DNA from: Chrysogorgia sp. JL179-B06
Lineage: Eukaryota > Cnidaria > Anthozoa > Scleralcyonacea > Chrysogorgiidae
DNA length: 64,000 bases
Assembly: GCA_035772405.1 (NCBI GenBank)
Contig: JAYKKM010000080.1
Coordinates: forward strand, 1 to 64,000
Direction of reading: 5' to 3'
Shown one piece after another: positions 32,341 through 43,328 of the stretch; position 1 is the first letter of the stretch; each line of letters starts with the position of its first letter. A model generated the notes under the pieces. The model saw only the letters and a program-made list of their open reading frames with translations, made no database searches and was not told the DNA's origin. Position numbers and translations under genes: made by a program.

Positions 32341-33065
32341 TCCATTGGACAAATTTATGTCCATTGGAAAAGGCAGTGTGCAATGCAATGGTCCATTGGA
32401 AAATGTCCATTGGACAACGCAGTGTCCAATGGTCCATTGGATCCATTGGATCCATTGGACAATCGGACTATGGGGCTGAGACTATTCCCTGCATGAGGTG
32501 TATTAATGACATACTATCCTCGACATGGGGGTCCATTGCAAAAATGTGTTTATTATGTCCATTGGAAAAGGCAGTGTGCAATGGTCCATTGGAAAATGTC
32601 CATTGGACAACGCAGTGTCCAATGGTCCATTGGATCCATTGGATCCATTGGACAACGCAGTGTCCAATGGTCCATTGGATCCATTGGATCCATTGGACAA
32701 TCGGAGTCTGGCGGCTGAGACTATTCCCTGCATGAGGTGTATTAATGACATACTATCCTCGACATGGGGTCTGGAAAATACATTGTCCATTGGATCCATT
32801 GGACAAGTTTATGTCCATTGGAAAAGGCTATTGTCCATTGGATCCATTGGGCAAGTTTATGTCCATTGGGAAAGGTAGTGTGCAATGGTCCATTGGAAAA
32901 TGTCCATTGGAAAACGCAGTTTCCAATGGTCCATTGGATCCATTGGACAAGTCATATTTCCAATGGAAATGTGATTTGTCCATTGCACCTTGTATCCATT
33001 GGACAAATCACATTTCCAATGGAAATGTGATTTGTCCATTGGACCTTGTGTATAGGTATTGGACA
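32341..33065. repeat. TCCATTGGA minisatellite, clean copy
   Basis: Regular TCCATTGGA/TCCAATGGA blocks with CAACGCAGTG and GGATCC junctions and three GACATACTATCCTCGACATG markers. It matches 713-1,460 in order. Confidence 0.95.
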
Positions 33066-34779
33066 TGTATGAAGGAGTGTCATAAGTTAGATCGTCAACA
33101 CAGAAAGAGCTGCCAAAATGGTTCAACATAGATACACGTACGTAACAGCGCGGCTATTGTAGTAATGTTAAATGGCTATCAGTGGAGAGTCTGCACTCAA
33201 TGTTTTTACTTATAAGTGCGTGAATGGAACTGTTTTTCAGCTTTACCTAATTATTTTACATTTCAAAATTTCTGTTATCACACTAGAAGAAACGAGATTA
33301 ACGTAACAGCTTCCGTAAATTAAAACTGAAGTCGTTTATTATAATGATGCTAAAACTTTTAACTGTTCGCCAAAGCCAAAGGATATTAAGATGTGTGATA
33401 GTGTTTTTTTCTATAAAGATATAGACATTTTTAACAATTTGTAATGCATAATTAGTTTTAGCATTAGCTTAGCAGACTTAAATTAGTTTAGGTAATTTAT
33501 TCAATGCATTTTTTATGCAATTACCCGGGCCCTTATTGATAACAGTATTTTTTACTGAAACGGTTTCCCTGGTTAAATTAAAGTTGTTATCAGTTGTCAA
33601 AAAGCACAAGTTACAAAATTGATAAAGAGGAAGAAATGTCAAAATAGATGTTTAAGGATTATGTTGGCTGTAATTAAACGTAAAAAGTGCTTCAATCGTG
33701 GTCAAAGCCATCGGGTCGATAGGTAAAAATATATAGAATTTAATTTCTAATTTCCCCACCCCCTTTCAATGTTGCAATATTATGACTATTTCTATGCATA
33801 TCGGTTGCTAAATGTTGCAGACACTATTCAATAAGACAAAATTGGTGGAAGGGGGAGCGGAGAGGGAAGTATATTGTGTCGTTTCTCTTCCACAAAAGGA
33901 AATTAAATGGCATACATGTAGATGGCGATGTTATCCCAAATATTTTTGTCCAACAGTTAAAAACATTGATATATCGTTCAGAATAGAAACTTTAAATCAT
34001 CTCATTATAAATGCACAATTTAAGTGTTATGCTGATAATACCCTGGAATGAATTTGCTATCTAAATTTCATTATTACAATCTATATTGGTCACAAAAGCC
34101 TTCGAGAGATATATAGCATTAATAAGAACTATATCCTTTAATTTATTTTCTTATGAATTGTTTTCACTAAACTTTTTGTTTCTATAGCCATCAGTTGCCC
34201 CACAATCGTCAAACATGCATGAGATTTGTGAAACCGCTATGTAAAGGTACGGTATAATTTCATTTGAAATATAATATTGGTTTTCATAGATTGTGTTGTG
34301 TTGCCTTGTTTTACATCACGCTGTGCTATATTGCATTTCGCGTTCTTTTGTGTTGCTTTGTTTTGATTGTTTTTATAAAATAACTTTTTGAAAAGGTTTT
34401 CTGATTAGTTATATCTGGTTAGTCAAAAAAAATGTCTTAGTAAATATCAATCATCACCTATCGCCAATTCGCGATGGTTGGAAAGAGCCGGCGATCAACG
34501 TCAACAATGGCGTTTTTAGATTTTATGTGATAATGGAAATGAGCTATGATTTAAAGCAAATTGCTGTCCTAGAGAGAAAAAACAGCAAACAAATTAATTG
34601 GATGAAAATGTTCAATGGTAACACGTTTATATTGTTTACTGGGGTTCGTTTAAACGAAATAACTTGAGACAAAATACATTTCAAACTCTCGCTCGTTTAA
34701 CTTCCGAAGTTCGTGACGAGCAAGGTTCACTGCAAATATCTAAGGCTAAAACTTATGTTCCTTTTGAAATGTTATTTTA
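33066..34779. other. No gene recognised
   Basis: About 1.7 kb without recognisable coding, RNA or repeat structure beyond short chance ORFs (for example 33,812-34,051). Confidence 0.45.
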
Positions 34780-34960
34780 TAAAATAAATAGAAAACATTT
34801 CCCCCGTGTTGCCATAGAGTTCTAGAAACACTCGCTAAAGTGTATTAACTCGCCTTTCGAGCTACCACGACAATTTCTCGATCGTATGACCCAAACTTCC
34901 ACTTTTGTTTCTACATCTGTATGGAAACAGGGAAAGTGTTTTCTATTTCTCATGGTATCG
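34780..34960. mobile_element. Foldback MITE, same family as 24.69 kb
   Basis: AAATAGAAAACATTT.CCCCGTG on the left and CAGGGAAAGTGTTTTCTATTT on the right are inverse. It also shares CCCAAACTTCCACT and ACTCGC..GAGCT words with 24,685-24,888. Confidence 0.65.
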
Positions 34961-35204
34961 TTTTCAGTCGCGCGTTGTACTTAAGGTGGTCTCTTCTAAT
35001 AAAACATATTTTCATATAATGCATGCACACCACATAAAACATTGTTCCAAAACAAACTTGAAAATTAAAATGATTACCTCATTATTCGTTGTAGGAAAAA
35101 CTTTATCGTCAAATCCCGTAATCCGGACGGTCCATTACGGAAAAGTAACGACCGGCTATCAGAGCGTGTCAGCCAATCAGAGCTCGCACATCACGAAAAT
35201 ACTG
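34961..35204. other. No gene recognised
   Basis: An ORF at 34,905-35,210 crosses the MITE end and is not supported. Confidence 0.45.
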
Positions 35205-35490
35205 GTTTAAGTCCAATAAAACGTAACTTAAATCAAACGTAAATGTATGTTTAAGTTAGTTTAAGCACAGGTTTAAGCAAATTAAAGCTAGGTTTAAGTT
35301 GGACCTAAATGTAGCCGAAGGCTGTAACATTTAAGCTAGGTTGAAGTTGTCAACTTTAAGTGAGGTTTAAGCTAGGTTTAAGTTAAATTTAACAAGTTTA
35401 AGTTCGTTCTTCAAGCTTAATTGTAATAGTTTTAGGCTTGCTTTAGTCATGCTTAAATATCCGATCATGGTTAATCCTTAAAATCATGCT
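35205..35490. repeat. GTTTAAGTTAGG degenerate tandem repeat
   Basis: About 15-20 irregular copies of roughly 12 bp (GTTTAAGTT, GCTAGGTTTAAG). Confidence 0.8.
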
Positions 35491-36081
35491 TAAATTCGCT
35501 AGTTTCAATTCTCATTCACGACCTTGGTCAGTTTCAAACGTCGATCGAACCTTTCGTGTGCCGAACTCATTTGTATTAACAAATGAGTTGGAACAAATTA
35601 TTTAATTTGCTAATTTATATTAGGTTCGGTACCTGAAACGTTTGACTATAAAACAGGCCTTAATCCTTTTGTAATTGTAAAGCACACCATATCAATTTTA
35701 AAGTTAACAAATGTTAAGTTGTCATAACTAAGCATGTAACTAAGGCGTGATCTTCATCTTCGAAGCGTAACATGAAGGGTAAACATAATAGTGTATTTCC
35801 CAAGTGCTTTATAAGTTGAAGCCAAAACAAGATCAATCAAGGAGACAGCACAAAACAAGTGACTGAGCATTCAAAACCTATTTTATTAAAAAAACCTATT
35901 TTATTAAAAAAATATGCATACTATATGTATGTCATATAAATAAAAACCAAAATTTATAAATAAGATAAATAAACAAATATTAGAATTTAAAGTGTTTGAA
36001 ACAAAGTCATGCAAGCTACACTACTATGGTAGCTTATCTAATAACCCATGCAGGACCAGATGGGGCAGGTCTTGTGGACAG
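35491..36081. other. No gene recognised; one hairpin
   Basis: AACTCATTTG..CAAATGAGTT at 35,567-35,592 is a short perfect hairpin, and GTTTCAAACGT/ACGTTTGAC-type arms lie outside it. Otherwise unassigned. Confidence 0.4.
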
Positions 36082-36545
36082 TTATCCAGTTTTACGGGGT
36101 TTCACCATTCCCTTTGCATGGCTGGATAGTATTTTCTGGTAGACATCATCCAGTTCATCTTTGACATCTTTAACTTGCGCCATAAAATAATAGGAAATAA
36201 CACTTGTTCTCAAGAAATTAATGAAAAATCGCACTATAGTGTTTAGCGATATATTCAGACTCCACTCGTGCCACGCACTCGTGGTTTTATGAATTATTCG
36301 TCAAAACATACGTGTGTGATTTTTCGTTAATTTATTCTCGTGGAACGGTGTTATTTCCTTCTTCTGGAACGGTGTTATGCTCTGCAGCCTCATTTTGTTT
36401 CAGGATTAATGTTAAATCTTTTCTATCCGTCCCTGCAAGACTGATGAAGTCGTGAATCGAAAAATACGTCACACCGTAACGAACGATGAGATCCACTCAC
36501 ACGCCAAGTTTGATTTGATTTCCAAGCTGCGGTTTGGTGCCATTT
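36082..36545 (-). pseudogene. Unrecognised coding remnant split by a MITE
   Basis: The minus strand from 36,545 reads a protein-like stretch: QLGNQIKLGV, an in-frame TGA, then DLIVRYGVTYFSIHDFISLA and QNEAAEHNTVPEG, to about 36,363. After the MITE at 36,186-36,362 an ORF at 36,183-36,082 reads MAQVKDVKDELDDVYQKIL to RKTG and a stop. Composition and adjacency suggest one gene fragment interrupted by the insertion, but I recognise no family. The two halves could also be unrelated. Confidence 0.35.
36186..36362. mobile_element. MITE with AGGAAATAACAC ends
   Basis: Left AGGAAATAACAC and AATTAATGAAAAATCGCAC, right GTGATTTTTCGTTAATTTA and GGTGTTATTTCCT, form imperfect inverted repeats of about 40 bp. 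TCCACTCGTG..CACTCGTGG lies in the centre. Confidence 0.7.
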
Positions 36546-37259
36546 TGAATTTTTATGATACTACGCGGCGTGCAAGCCGGGCTTTTGTAGAAAAATGAAA
36601 GTTTTTCAACCGGCTTTATGATAATTAATGCTAATTACATTAACATAATGTGTCTTGTTTGGGAAATTTAAAAGCACTAGTAAAAGCCGCTTTATTGAGC
36701 TTTTAGAAAATATGTATAGCTTTCGCAACAGTTTTAACAATTTATTTCCAGAGATATCAATAGAACAAAGAGGTGGTTCAATTTTGGATGTTTTTCAGCC
36801 CTTCAGGAAATAGTTAAAGGTTATTCATGTTGAAGATAGTACATGTTTCCAATATTGATTTACAAAATATTATCAATATAATCACACCAAATCTCCTCCC
36901 AAATTCATATTGTACTATTCTCGTTTTATTGGCGAATTTAATAAGAAATATAATTTGACACTCTGTGTTCGTTTCAAAGCAATATTTCCAATCTATTTGT
37001 CCTTTTTAAATAATTTTATATTGGTATATGTTCATGTTATATTCAACGAATTTACTTTTAACAATTTAGCAAACCATGAGTGTACGTTATTTTTATTCAT
37101 ACAATATTTATTATTGGTGCACGAGATATTACTGATTACGTTTTCTTTTATCAATACGTATAATCTTATTTCGTTTTTTAGTTGACTGAATATTTGATTC
37201 ATGCCAAGATGATATAAAAAATTATCGAATGCAGTCGGGTACAATTGTGATCCTGTATA
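36546..37259. other. No gene recognised
   Basis: AT-rich. The overlapping opposite-strand ORFs at 36,910-37,244 have no recognisable features. Confidence 0.45.
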
Positions 37260-38905
37260 CGTACCGTTTTATAGTCTTCTACTGTAGTTTTGACGTCTTG
37301 CAGTTATAATTCAATAACTGTATAGACTGGTATTCTTGTAGTGTTAACTTATTCGTGTATGGCCTTCTATAGCTGTTTATAGTCTTGTATCCTGCATTTA
37401 GTCTAGTCTTGTAGACCTCTAGTTTGTCGTCTTAGTCTTACAGTAGTCTTGCATTCTTGTGGTATTACAGTCTTATAGTAAAGTAATCCTGTAGTTCTGT
37501 AGTCAATTCCAGTCCTATATTATTGTAGTCGTGTAGTCTTATGAACATACAGCCTAGTGCTTTATAGTCTTGTAATCTTGTACTCTTGCAGCCTTGTACT
37601 CTTGTATTACTGTAGGTTTGCAGTCTTGTAGTCTTTCACGAGTCTGACATAGTCTTAAATTCTTGCACTCTTGTATTCGTGCAGTATTGTATTAGTCTTG
37701 AAGTCTTGTACTCTTGTATTCGTGTGTAGGTTTGTATAGTGTTGTAGTTTTCATGTCATGTATAATAATGTATAATAATGTCTTATAGTCTTGTAGTTTT
37801 GTAGTCTTGTAGTTTTGTTGCTTTGTAATCTTGTACGTAGTCTTGCAGTCTTATAGTGCCACATTCACTGTATTAGTTTATATATACAACACACCTACGC
37901 ATTAATAGTCTTGTATTCTGCATTTAGTCTAGTCTTGTAGACCTCTAGTTTGTCGTCTTAGTCTTACAGTAGTCTTGCATTCTTGTAGTATTACAGTATT
38001 ATAGTCAAGTAATCCTGTAGTTCTGTAGTCAATTCCAGTCCTATATTATTGTAGTCGTGTAGTCTTATGAACATGCAGCCTAGTACTTTATAGTCTTGTA
38101 ATCTTGTACTCTTGCAGCCTTGTACTCTTGTATTACTGTAGGTTTGCAGTCTTGTAGTCTTTCAAGAGTCTGATAAATTCTTGCACTCTTGTATTCGTGC
38201 AGTATTGTATTAGTCTTGTAGTCTTGTACTCTAGCTTGTATTCGTGTGTAGGTTTGTATAGTGTTGTAGTTTTCATGTCATGTATAATAATGTATGATGT
38301 CTTACAGTCTTGTAGTTTTGTAGTCTTGTAGTTTTGTTGCTTTGTAATCTTGTACGTAGTCTTGCAGTCTTATAGTGCCACATTCACTATATTAGTTTAT
38401 ATATACAACACACCTACGCATTAATAGTCTTGTATTCTGCATTTAGTCCTAGTCTTGTAGACCTCTAGTTTGTAGTCTTAGTCTTACAGTAGTCTTGCAT
38501 TCTTGTAGTATTACAGTCTTATAGTCAAGTAATCCTGTAGTTCTGTAGTCAATTCCAGTCCTATATTATTGTAGTCGTGTATAGTATTATGAACATGCAG
38601 CCTAGTACTTTATAGTCTTGTAATCTTGTACTCTTGCAGCCTTGTACTCTTGTATTACTGTAGGTTTGCAGTCTTTTAGTCTTTCAAGAGTCTGATAAAT
38701 TCTTGCACTCTTGTATTCGTGCAGTATTGTATTAGTCTTGCAGTCTTGTACTCTAGCTTGTATTCGTGTGTAGGTTTGTATAGTGTTTGTAGTTTTCATG
38801 TCATGTATAATAATGTATAATAATGTCTTACAGTCTTGTAGTTTTGTAGTCTTGTAGTTTTGTTGCTTTGTGATATTGTACTTCACTATATTAGTTTATA
38901 TATAC
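37260..38905. repeat. AGTCTTGTAG array with ~520-bp higher-order units
   Basis: Degenerate 8-10 bp units (AGTCTTGTAG, ACTCTTGTAT) are organised in three long units that each begin with TAGTCTTGTATTCTGCATTT (near 37,380, 37,907 and 38,422). Each of the second and third is introduced by ATATACAACACACCTACGCA. The long minus ORF at 38,602-38,886 is a repeat translation. Confidence 0.9.
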
Positions 38906-38924
38906 AACACACCTACGCATTACA

Positions 38925-39090
38925 ATAGAACCAGTCAACCAGTACATCGTAACCTTGGCTAGAGCGTATCACTGCCATTCGAAAGGTTACAGGTTCGATT
39001 CCTATCCAAGACTCAGAAACGTTTTCTGAGGATTTTAGCTTGACGATCCCAATTATCGTCTGTGTACTCCAAGTTCCACATTCACTGCGC
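38925..39090 (+). mobile_element. tRNA-derived SINE-like insert
   Basis: An A-box-like TTGGCTAGAGCG and a B box GGTTCGATTCC about 35 bp later lie in a tRNA-like arrangement, followed by a non-tRNA body (AAACGTTTTCTGAGG). It interrupts the AGTCTTGTAG array, which resumes at 39,100. Pairing is incomplete, so a functional tRNA is unlikely. Confidence 0.6.
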
Positions 39091-39094
39091 TCTT

Positions 39095-39540
39095 GTTTTC
39101 TTTCAATCTTGTAGTTTTTGTAGTCTTACAGTCTTGCAGTCTTGCTATTTGGTAGTCTCGCAGTCTTGTAATTTGGTAGTCTTACAGTTTTGTAGTCTTG
39201 TAGTTTTGTAGTTTCACAGTTTTGTAGTATTAAAGCCGTACAGTCGGACATAAGTTTTGTAGACTTGTATTCTTGCAGTCTTGAAATCTTTTGTACTTGT
39301 AGACTTGTACTCCAATATACTCTTGTATAGCCTTACAGTCATATAGTCATACAGTATTGTAGTCTTTAGTTTTGTTTTAGTCTTGTACTCTAGTAGTCTG
39401 GTGGTCTATTATAGTACTCTAGTTGTTTTACAGTCTTGAACTGTAGTAGTATTGTATTCTAGTAGTCTTGGTATATAATCATATGATACTTGTATTTTGG
39501 CAAACTTATAATCTTGTATTATTGTAGTCTTTAAATAAAC
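39095..39540. repeat. Continuation of the AGTCTTGTAG array
   Basis: Irregular GTAGTCTT/TACAGTCTT units without the higher-order order of the preceding block. Confidence 0.8.
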
Positions 39541-39900
39541 TTATTTGAGCATTTACTTGGCTGATTTGTTTACTCAGTTATTCACTTGGCACACGCACAA
39601 TCCATGTGATAAATTGCTGGGAGCATTGCACCGACCGCAGATTTGCGGCTAAATCGAGGAATGGCACATAGTCGCGGTCATTGTGAATTCAGCGTAACGT
39701 CCTGGGAACAAGTGCAATTAATAAAATACGACATCCGATGAATGGCCAGGTCATGCAATGCAATAACCAAAACACCTGGACCAGTTGTTTAAAATACGAT
39801 TAGCTTAATCAAGGATTAGTGGAAATTTTGTGGGAAAAATTCTAAAGATGCAGACAAAGATGTTTAGATATTGGCGGGAATTGAGCCAGAATATTTACTA
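39541..39900. other. No gene recognised
   Basis: Unassigned spacer. Confidence 0.45.
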
Positions 39901-39904
39901 GTAA

Positions 39905-40075
39905 CTACACTGTAAATAGCGCTCCGTCGAGATGACGTCAGCATCGATGTTTGTCCGCTTTTACCCATAATTCTTGCGGCCATAACAAAAGAAATAGCTC
40001 ATTTGCAATAATTTGTGAGTCAAATTTGGTTTGTTTGTCCGCTTTTTGAGCTATTAATAGCAGCCAGACTCTACG
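39905..40075. repeat. Dispersed repeat, inverse of 60.61-60.77 kb
   Basis: GATGACGTCAG, TGTTTGTCCGC, ATGGCCGCAAGAAT in complement, AATAGCTCATTTGCAATAAT and TTGAGCTATTAATAGCA occur in inverse order inside XRCC6 intron DNA. The TGACGTCA-like word is a CRE-type palindrome in this copy. Confidence 0.75.
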
Positions 40076-40077
40076 CT

Positions 40078-40312
40078 ATTCAAAAGAGTCATTTTGACTC
40101 CTTTGAAGGAGTAATTTTTTTGACCACAGCACGACACCTCGAAGGAGTCATTTTGACTCCTTTTGGGCCTACTCCTTTAAAGAATCATTTCTTCCCTTTA
40201 CAAGAGTCATTTTGACTCCTCAAAAAGTCGTTTAGAAATGACTCTTGGAAGAGCTAAAATGCAAATTAACTCTTCAGAAGAGTCATTTTGATCCTTCTTT
40301 TGGGTCATTTCT
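40078..40312. repeat. Palindromic GAGTCATTTTGACTC repeat cluster
   Basis: Four or more copies of AAGAGTCATTTTGACTCCT, each an inverted repeat around TTT, with related halves (GACTCTTGGAAGAG). They are spaced 30-60 bp apart. Confidence 0.8.
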
Positions 40313-40608
40313 ACTCTTATGTAGGGTCAGACATAACAATATTTGGTTGAAACACTACGTTTATTTATTTCCTGCTGAGCTGTGGACCCAGTTGCTCTGT
40401 CCTAATTCATCTGAGGAATTATAGGTCTAATGAAGGCATGAGTCATTGTGTCAAAGACTAAGAGTTTTTAAAGAAATAACTAAACGTGGTGTTTATCAAT
40501 TTTCACTAAAAATTCAATTAACAATTAACGACTAGAGTAATTGTTTCATATTTTTTTCAAAAAAAGTTCTAATTTTTTTCAGCCTTTATCTTCCTACCAT
40601 CAGTTGTA
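40313..40608. other. No gene recognised
   Basis: Unassigned spacer before the exon candidate on the minus strand. Confidence 0.45.
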
Positions 40609-40706
40609 TTATTGCACGCCTTTCATTTCTTCACGTTTGTGCCATAATGCCATTGTTGCGTCATTGGTGTATTCTGTTGCTTTAGAGAAGTGCTTCAGGA
40701 CATGAG
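40609..40706 (-). CDS. Possible terminal exon of an unrecognised gene
   Basis: The minus strand shows a good acceptor (TTTATTTTCAG) followed by an open frame reading HVLKHFSKATEYTNDATMAL and WHKREEMKGVQ, then TAA: 2 nt plus 32 codons. The length, acceptor and protein-like composition favour a real last exon with phase 2 entry. No upstream exon was identified in the next 1 kb and I do not recognise the family. Confidence 0.4.
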
Positions 40707-41640
40707 CTGAAAATAAAAAAATATATAAATTTTAAAATATTAATAAGAGGGATATAGTCCTATAAAAGAGATATTTCTAGAGGTATTTTTAAAAACATTT
40801 TTTTAAAGGTGAAGAGGTACAGTTTAGCCCTAAATACTTGCTTTTGTGTAATTTTTCATTTGAAAGGAAATAATGAAAGAGAAGTTTAGGGATGAGAATG
40901 CAGAATCAACCCCTCGCTTGACCTATAACATTGACCTAGTCCAGAACCACAGTGATACATTAGGCAGATAAACATACCAGTCAATTTTAACAATTAGACA
41001 ACAAGGCACAAGTGTTCTATGCAAGCCAAGTTGTCTAACGCTCATGTTAATTGTATCAACAAACTAGTCAGTCAAACTTAAAATATGAAAATAAAGACAA
41101 AACACAAAGTTTCTGCATTGTTTTGATTTTCAAAACCAGTGCTTATCACTATTTGTGGTCTATCAAAAATAGACCTATAGTAGCATAGCCAATTAGAATC
41201 AGCATTGGTGATAAACCACTAGTTTAAGTTGGTTGTCTTGATGTCATTGAATGATAATTATCCAATGGCTTCGGTGTTACCGTACATTATTAAAGACTTG
41301 ATGGGACTTCTTGAAAGAGGCATAATAGGTCTCTTATTGTTAAAATTTAAACACATAACAACACATTTTTTTTTCCAAGGAACGTCCTAAAGTAAGCTAT
41401 TGGCACTCTGAGCATTAATTGAGAATCCCTTTCGTAAATGTTTTTCATACACTACCTGTATATCATGGCTTTTATCCATATTTTGTGGTGGGCACTGATA
41501 TTTATTATAATCTGATTGCATTTTCTGCTTAGTGAATCAATCTTTTGTTGATGTTAGCAATACAATTTAAAAGTAATGGGTAATTATAACAAATTTCAAT
41601 TTTTTAATTATAACCAATTTCTGACCTATTATTAGTTTGA
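40707..41640. other. No gene recognised
   Basis: If the 40.6-kb exon is real, this is part of its upstream intron. No repeat or exon was identified. Confidence 0.4.
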
Positions 41641-42025
41641 CCTTCACACGGTCCAGAGCAGGATGGCCTTCCTTGATTTTCCCTACGATTGATAACTGGG
41701 CCAGAATATTTTTCCAAATAAGGCTGACAGTAAATTGGAAGTCATCATGAATTACAGTAATAGATTGCTATGTGCAAATAGCACATTGTGTCGGTGGCAA
41801 GAAACGAAGCAGCGTGAAATGTTCAAGCAGTCTTACCACTCTGGTTGCATCCAGCTACAATACAGATAAACGGATGCTCAATGATTTTCAAACCATTGTC
41901 AAGGGATGTGGGCTGAGTCGATTGCTTCTCCCCATGAATATAATTCTTTGTATGGCGCTTTCAATTGCTTCGTATCGTCAAGTTCTTTTCGCATATATGA
42001 CAGGCGTAGGGACATGTTCTCTTGG
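41641..42025 (-). pseudogene. Zinc-finger plus P-loop ATPase fragment, mobile/viral-like
   Basis: The minus strand from about 42,022 reads CPYACHICEKNL, an in-frame TGA, then KRH: a C2H2 zinc finger with its expected spacing. About 25 residues later comes EHPFICIVAG followed by GCNQSGKT, a Walker A motif. A second TGA follows and the frame decays toward 41,641. The zinc finger plus HPF-x-ATPase order resembles ATPase-like ORFs of large DNA transposons or integrated virus-like elements (Polinton/adintovirus type); that placement is inference. Only this short, broken piece is present. The plus-strand ORF at 41,772-42,095 is its shadow. Confidence 0.55.
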
Positions 42026-42083
42026 TAAAGGACAGCAAGATAATGATATGCTCAAAACATTAGTTAGTGTATTTAACCTGTTT

Positions 42084-42180
42084 CCTGATTCCTGAGATCA
42101 TCCCTGACCTCATATCATCCCTGGTCAAAGATTATCCCAGACCAAACATCATCCCTGATCAAAGACCATCCCTGATCAAT
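42084..42180. repeat. ATCATCCCTGATCAAAG short tandem repeat
   Basis: Five to six irregular 17-18 bp units directly before the Roc P-loop. Confidence 0.75.
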
Positions 42181-43328
42181 ATGTGAAACTTAAGCGACTT
42201 TTCTGGTGCAGGAAAAACGACTATTGTTTACGGTTTATTGATGGGAAGTCACGATTGACGCGTGAAAAGAGAACTGAAGGTATTGAGATCAGAGAGTGGT
42301 ATCCAGATGCTGCGAATGAAGATCTTGAATTAGAAATCTGGGATTTGGGCAGTCACATGGAGTACCAAAGTGTAAGTCATTACTTTTTTGAAACACACTC
42401 TTTGTTTCTTTTCGCTGTGGACGTGTCGGAATATGAAACAACTCAAGAATCGTATCATGAAAATGATGGCAAGTGGATTGATGAGTTAAAGTGCATGGTT
42501 AGAAGTCCTGTTGTAATGGTTGCTGCAACAATATCTGACCTTGTGGAAGGTATCGTCGTAAACGACATGTGTCAACACGTGTTAGAAAAAATTAACAAAC
42601 AGGATGTGGATTCTATAAAATCGGATTTAGAGAATTTCGAAGAAAACGACTCCTCCAATACATGTAGAAAGGAAAAGCTTAACTCACTGACAGCAGAAAG
42701 GCCAGTTGGTTTGATACTGTTGCTGATGTTAACGACTTTAAGAAGCTTGTTGCCTTACTTTTTCATTTTGATGTTGGCCATAAAGTCTCAGAGAAAGAAG
42801 CTACTTTTGAAGGAAAAGTAAATAACAACTACATACTAATCCCAGCACTTAGGTCTCCAACTCCTCCTGCTCATATTAAAGATTTATGGTCAACAACTGC
42901 TGCAAAAGATAAGATTGAAAGAAGTTGTGAATACAAGTTTCTTAGTACTCCCCCTGTTGGTCTCTTTGAACGGTAAATGGTGCGTTCCCACCATTGTTCA
43001 GACTACAGAATTCACTGGAAAGAAGGATTCTTTGGAATTAATTCGGAAGGGCAAGAAGAAGTAAAATTCTGCATCACCAAAACAAAAGACAAGATTGACA
43101 AGGAAAAGTGGTGGAATAAACACCTTATGGAAGGTTGTTCTTAGTATTCACCAGATTTGTGCAGATATGGTGCAAGAATTGTGGCCTGGCTAGCACTCCG
43201 CTATGGAATTTATAATAAATTGCTTTTGAAAGCGCCTAACAGCCACAGAAAGCTATACATCGTTGTAAAAAACTGTGGTCAAATTCCTCCTGTTAGAGTG
43301 GACAGTAGATTAGTCATCCATCCTTCAG

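Noticed and set aside
41772..42095. 107-residue plus-strand ORF
   Set aside because: Shadow of the minus-strand zinc-finger/ATPase fragment; no motif of its own.
42183..42821. 212-residue ORF as an intact gene
   Set aside because: It starts at GTG, lacks the in-frame P-loop and loses the COR frame at its 3' end; it is the middle of a frameshifted Roco gene.
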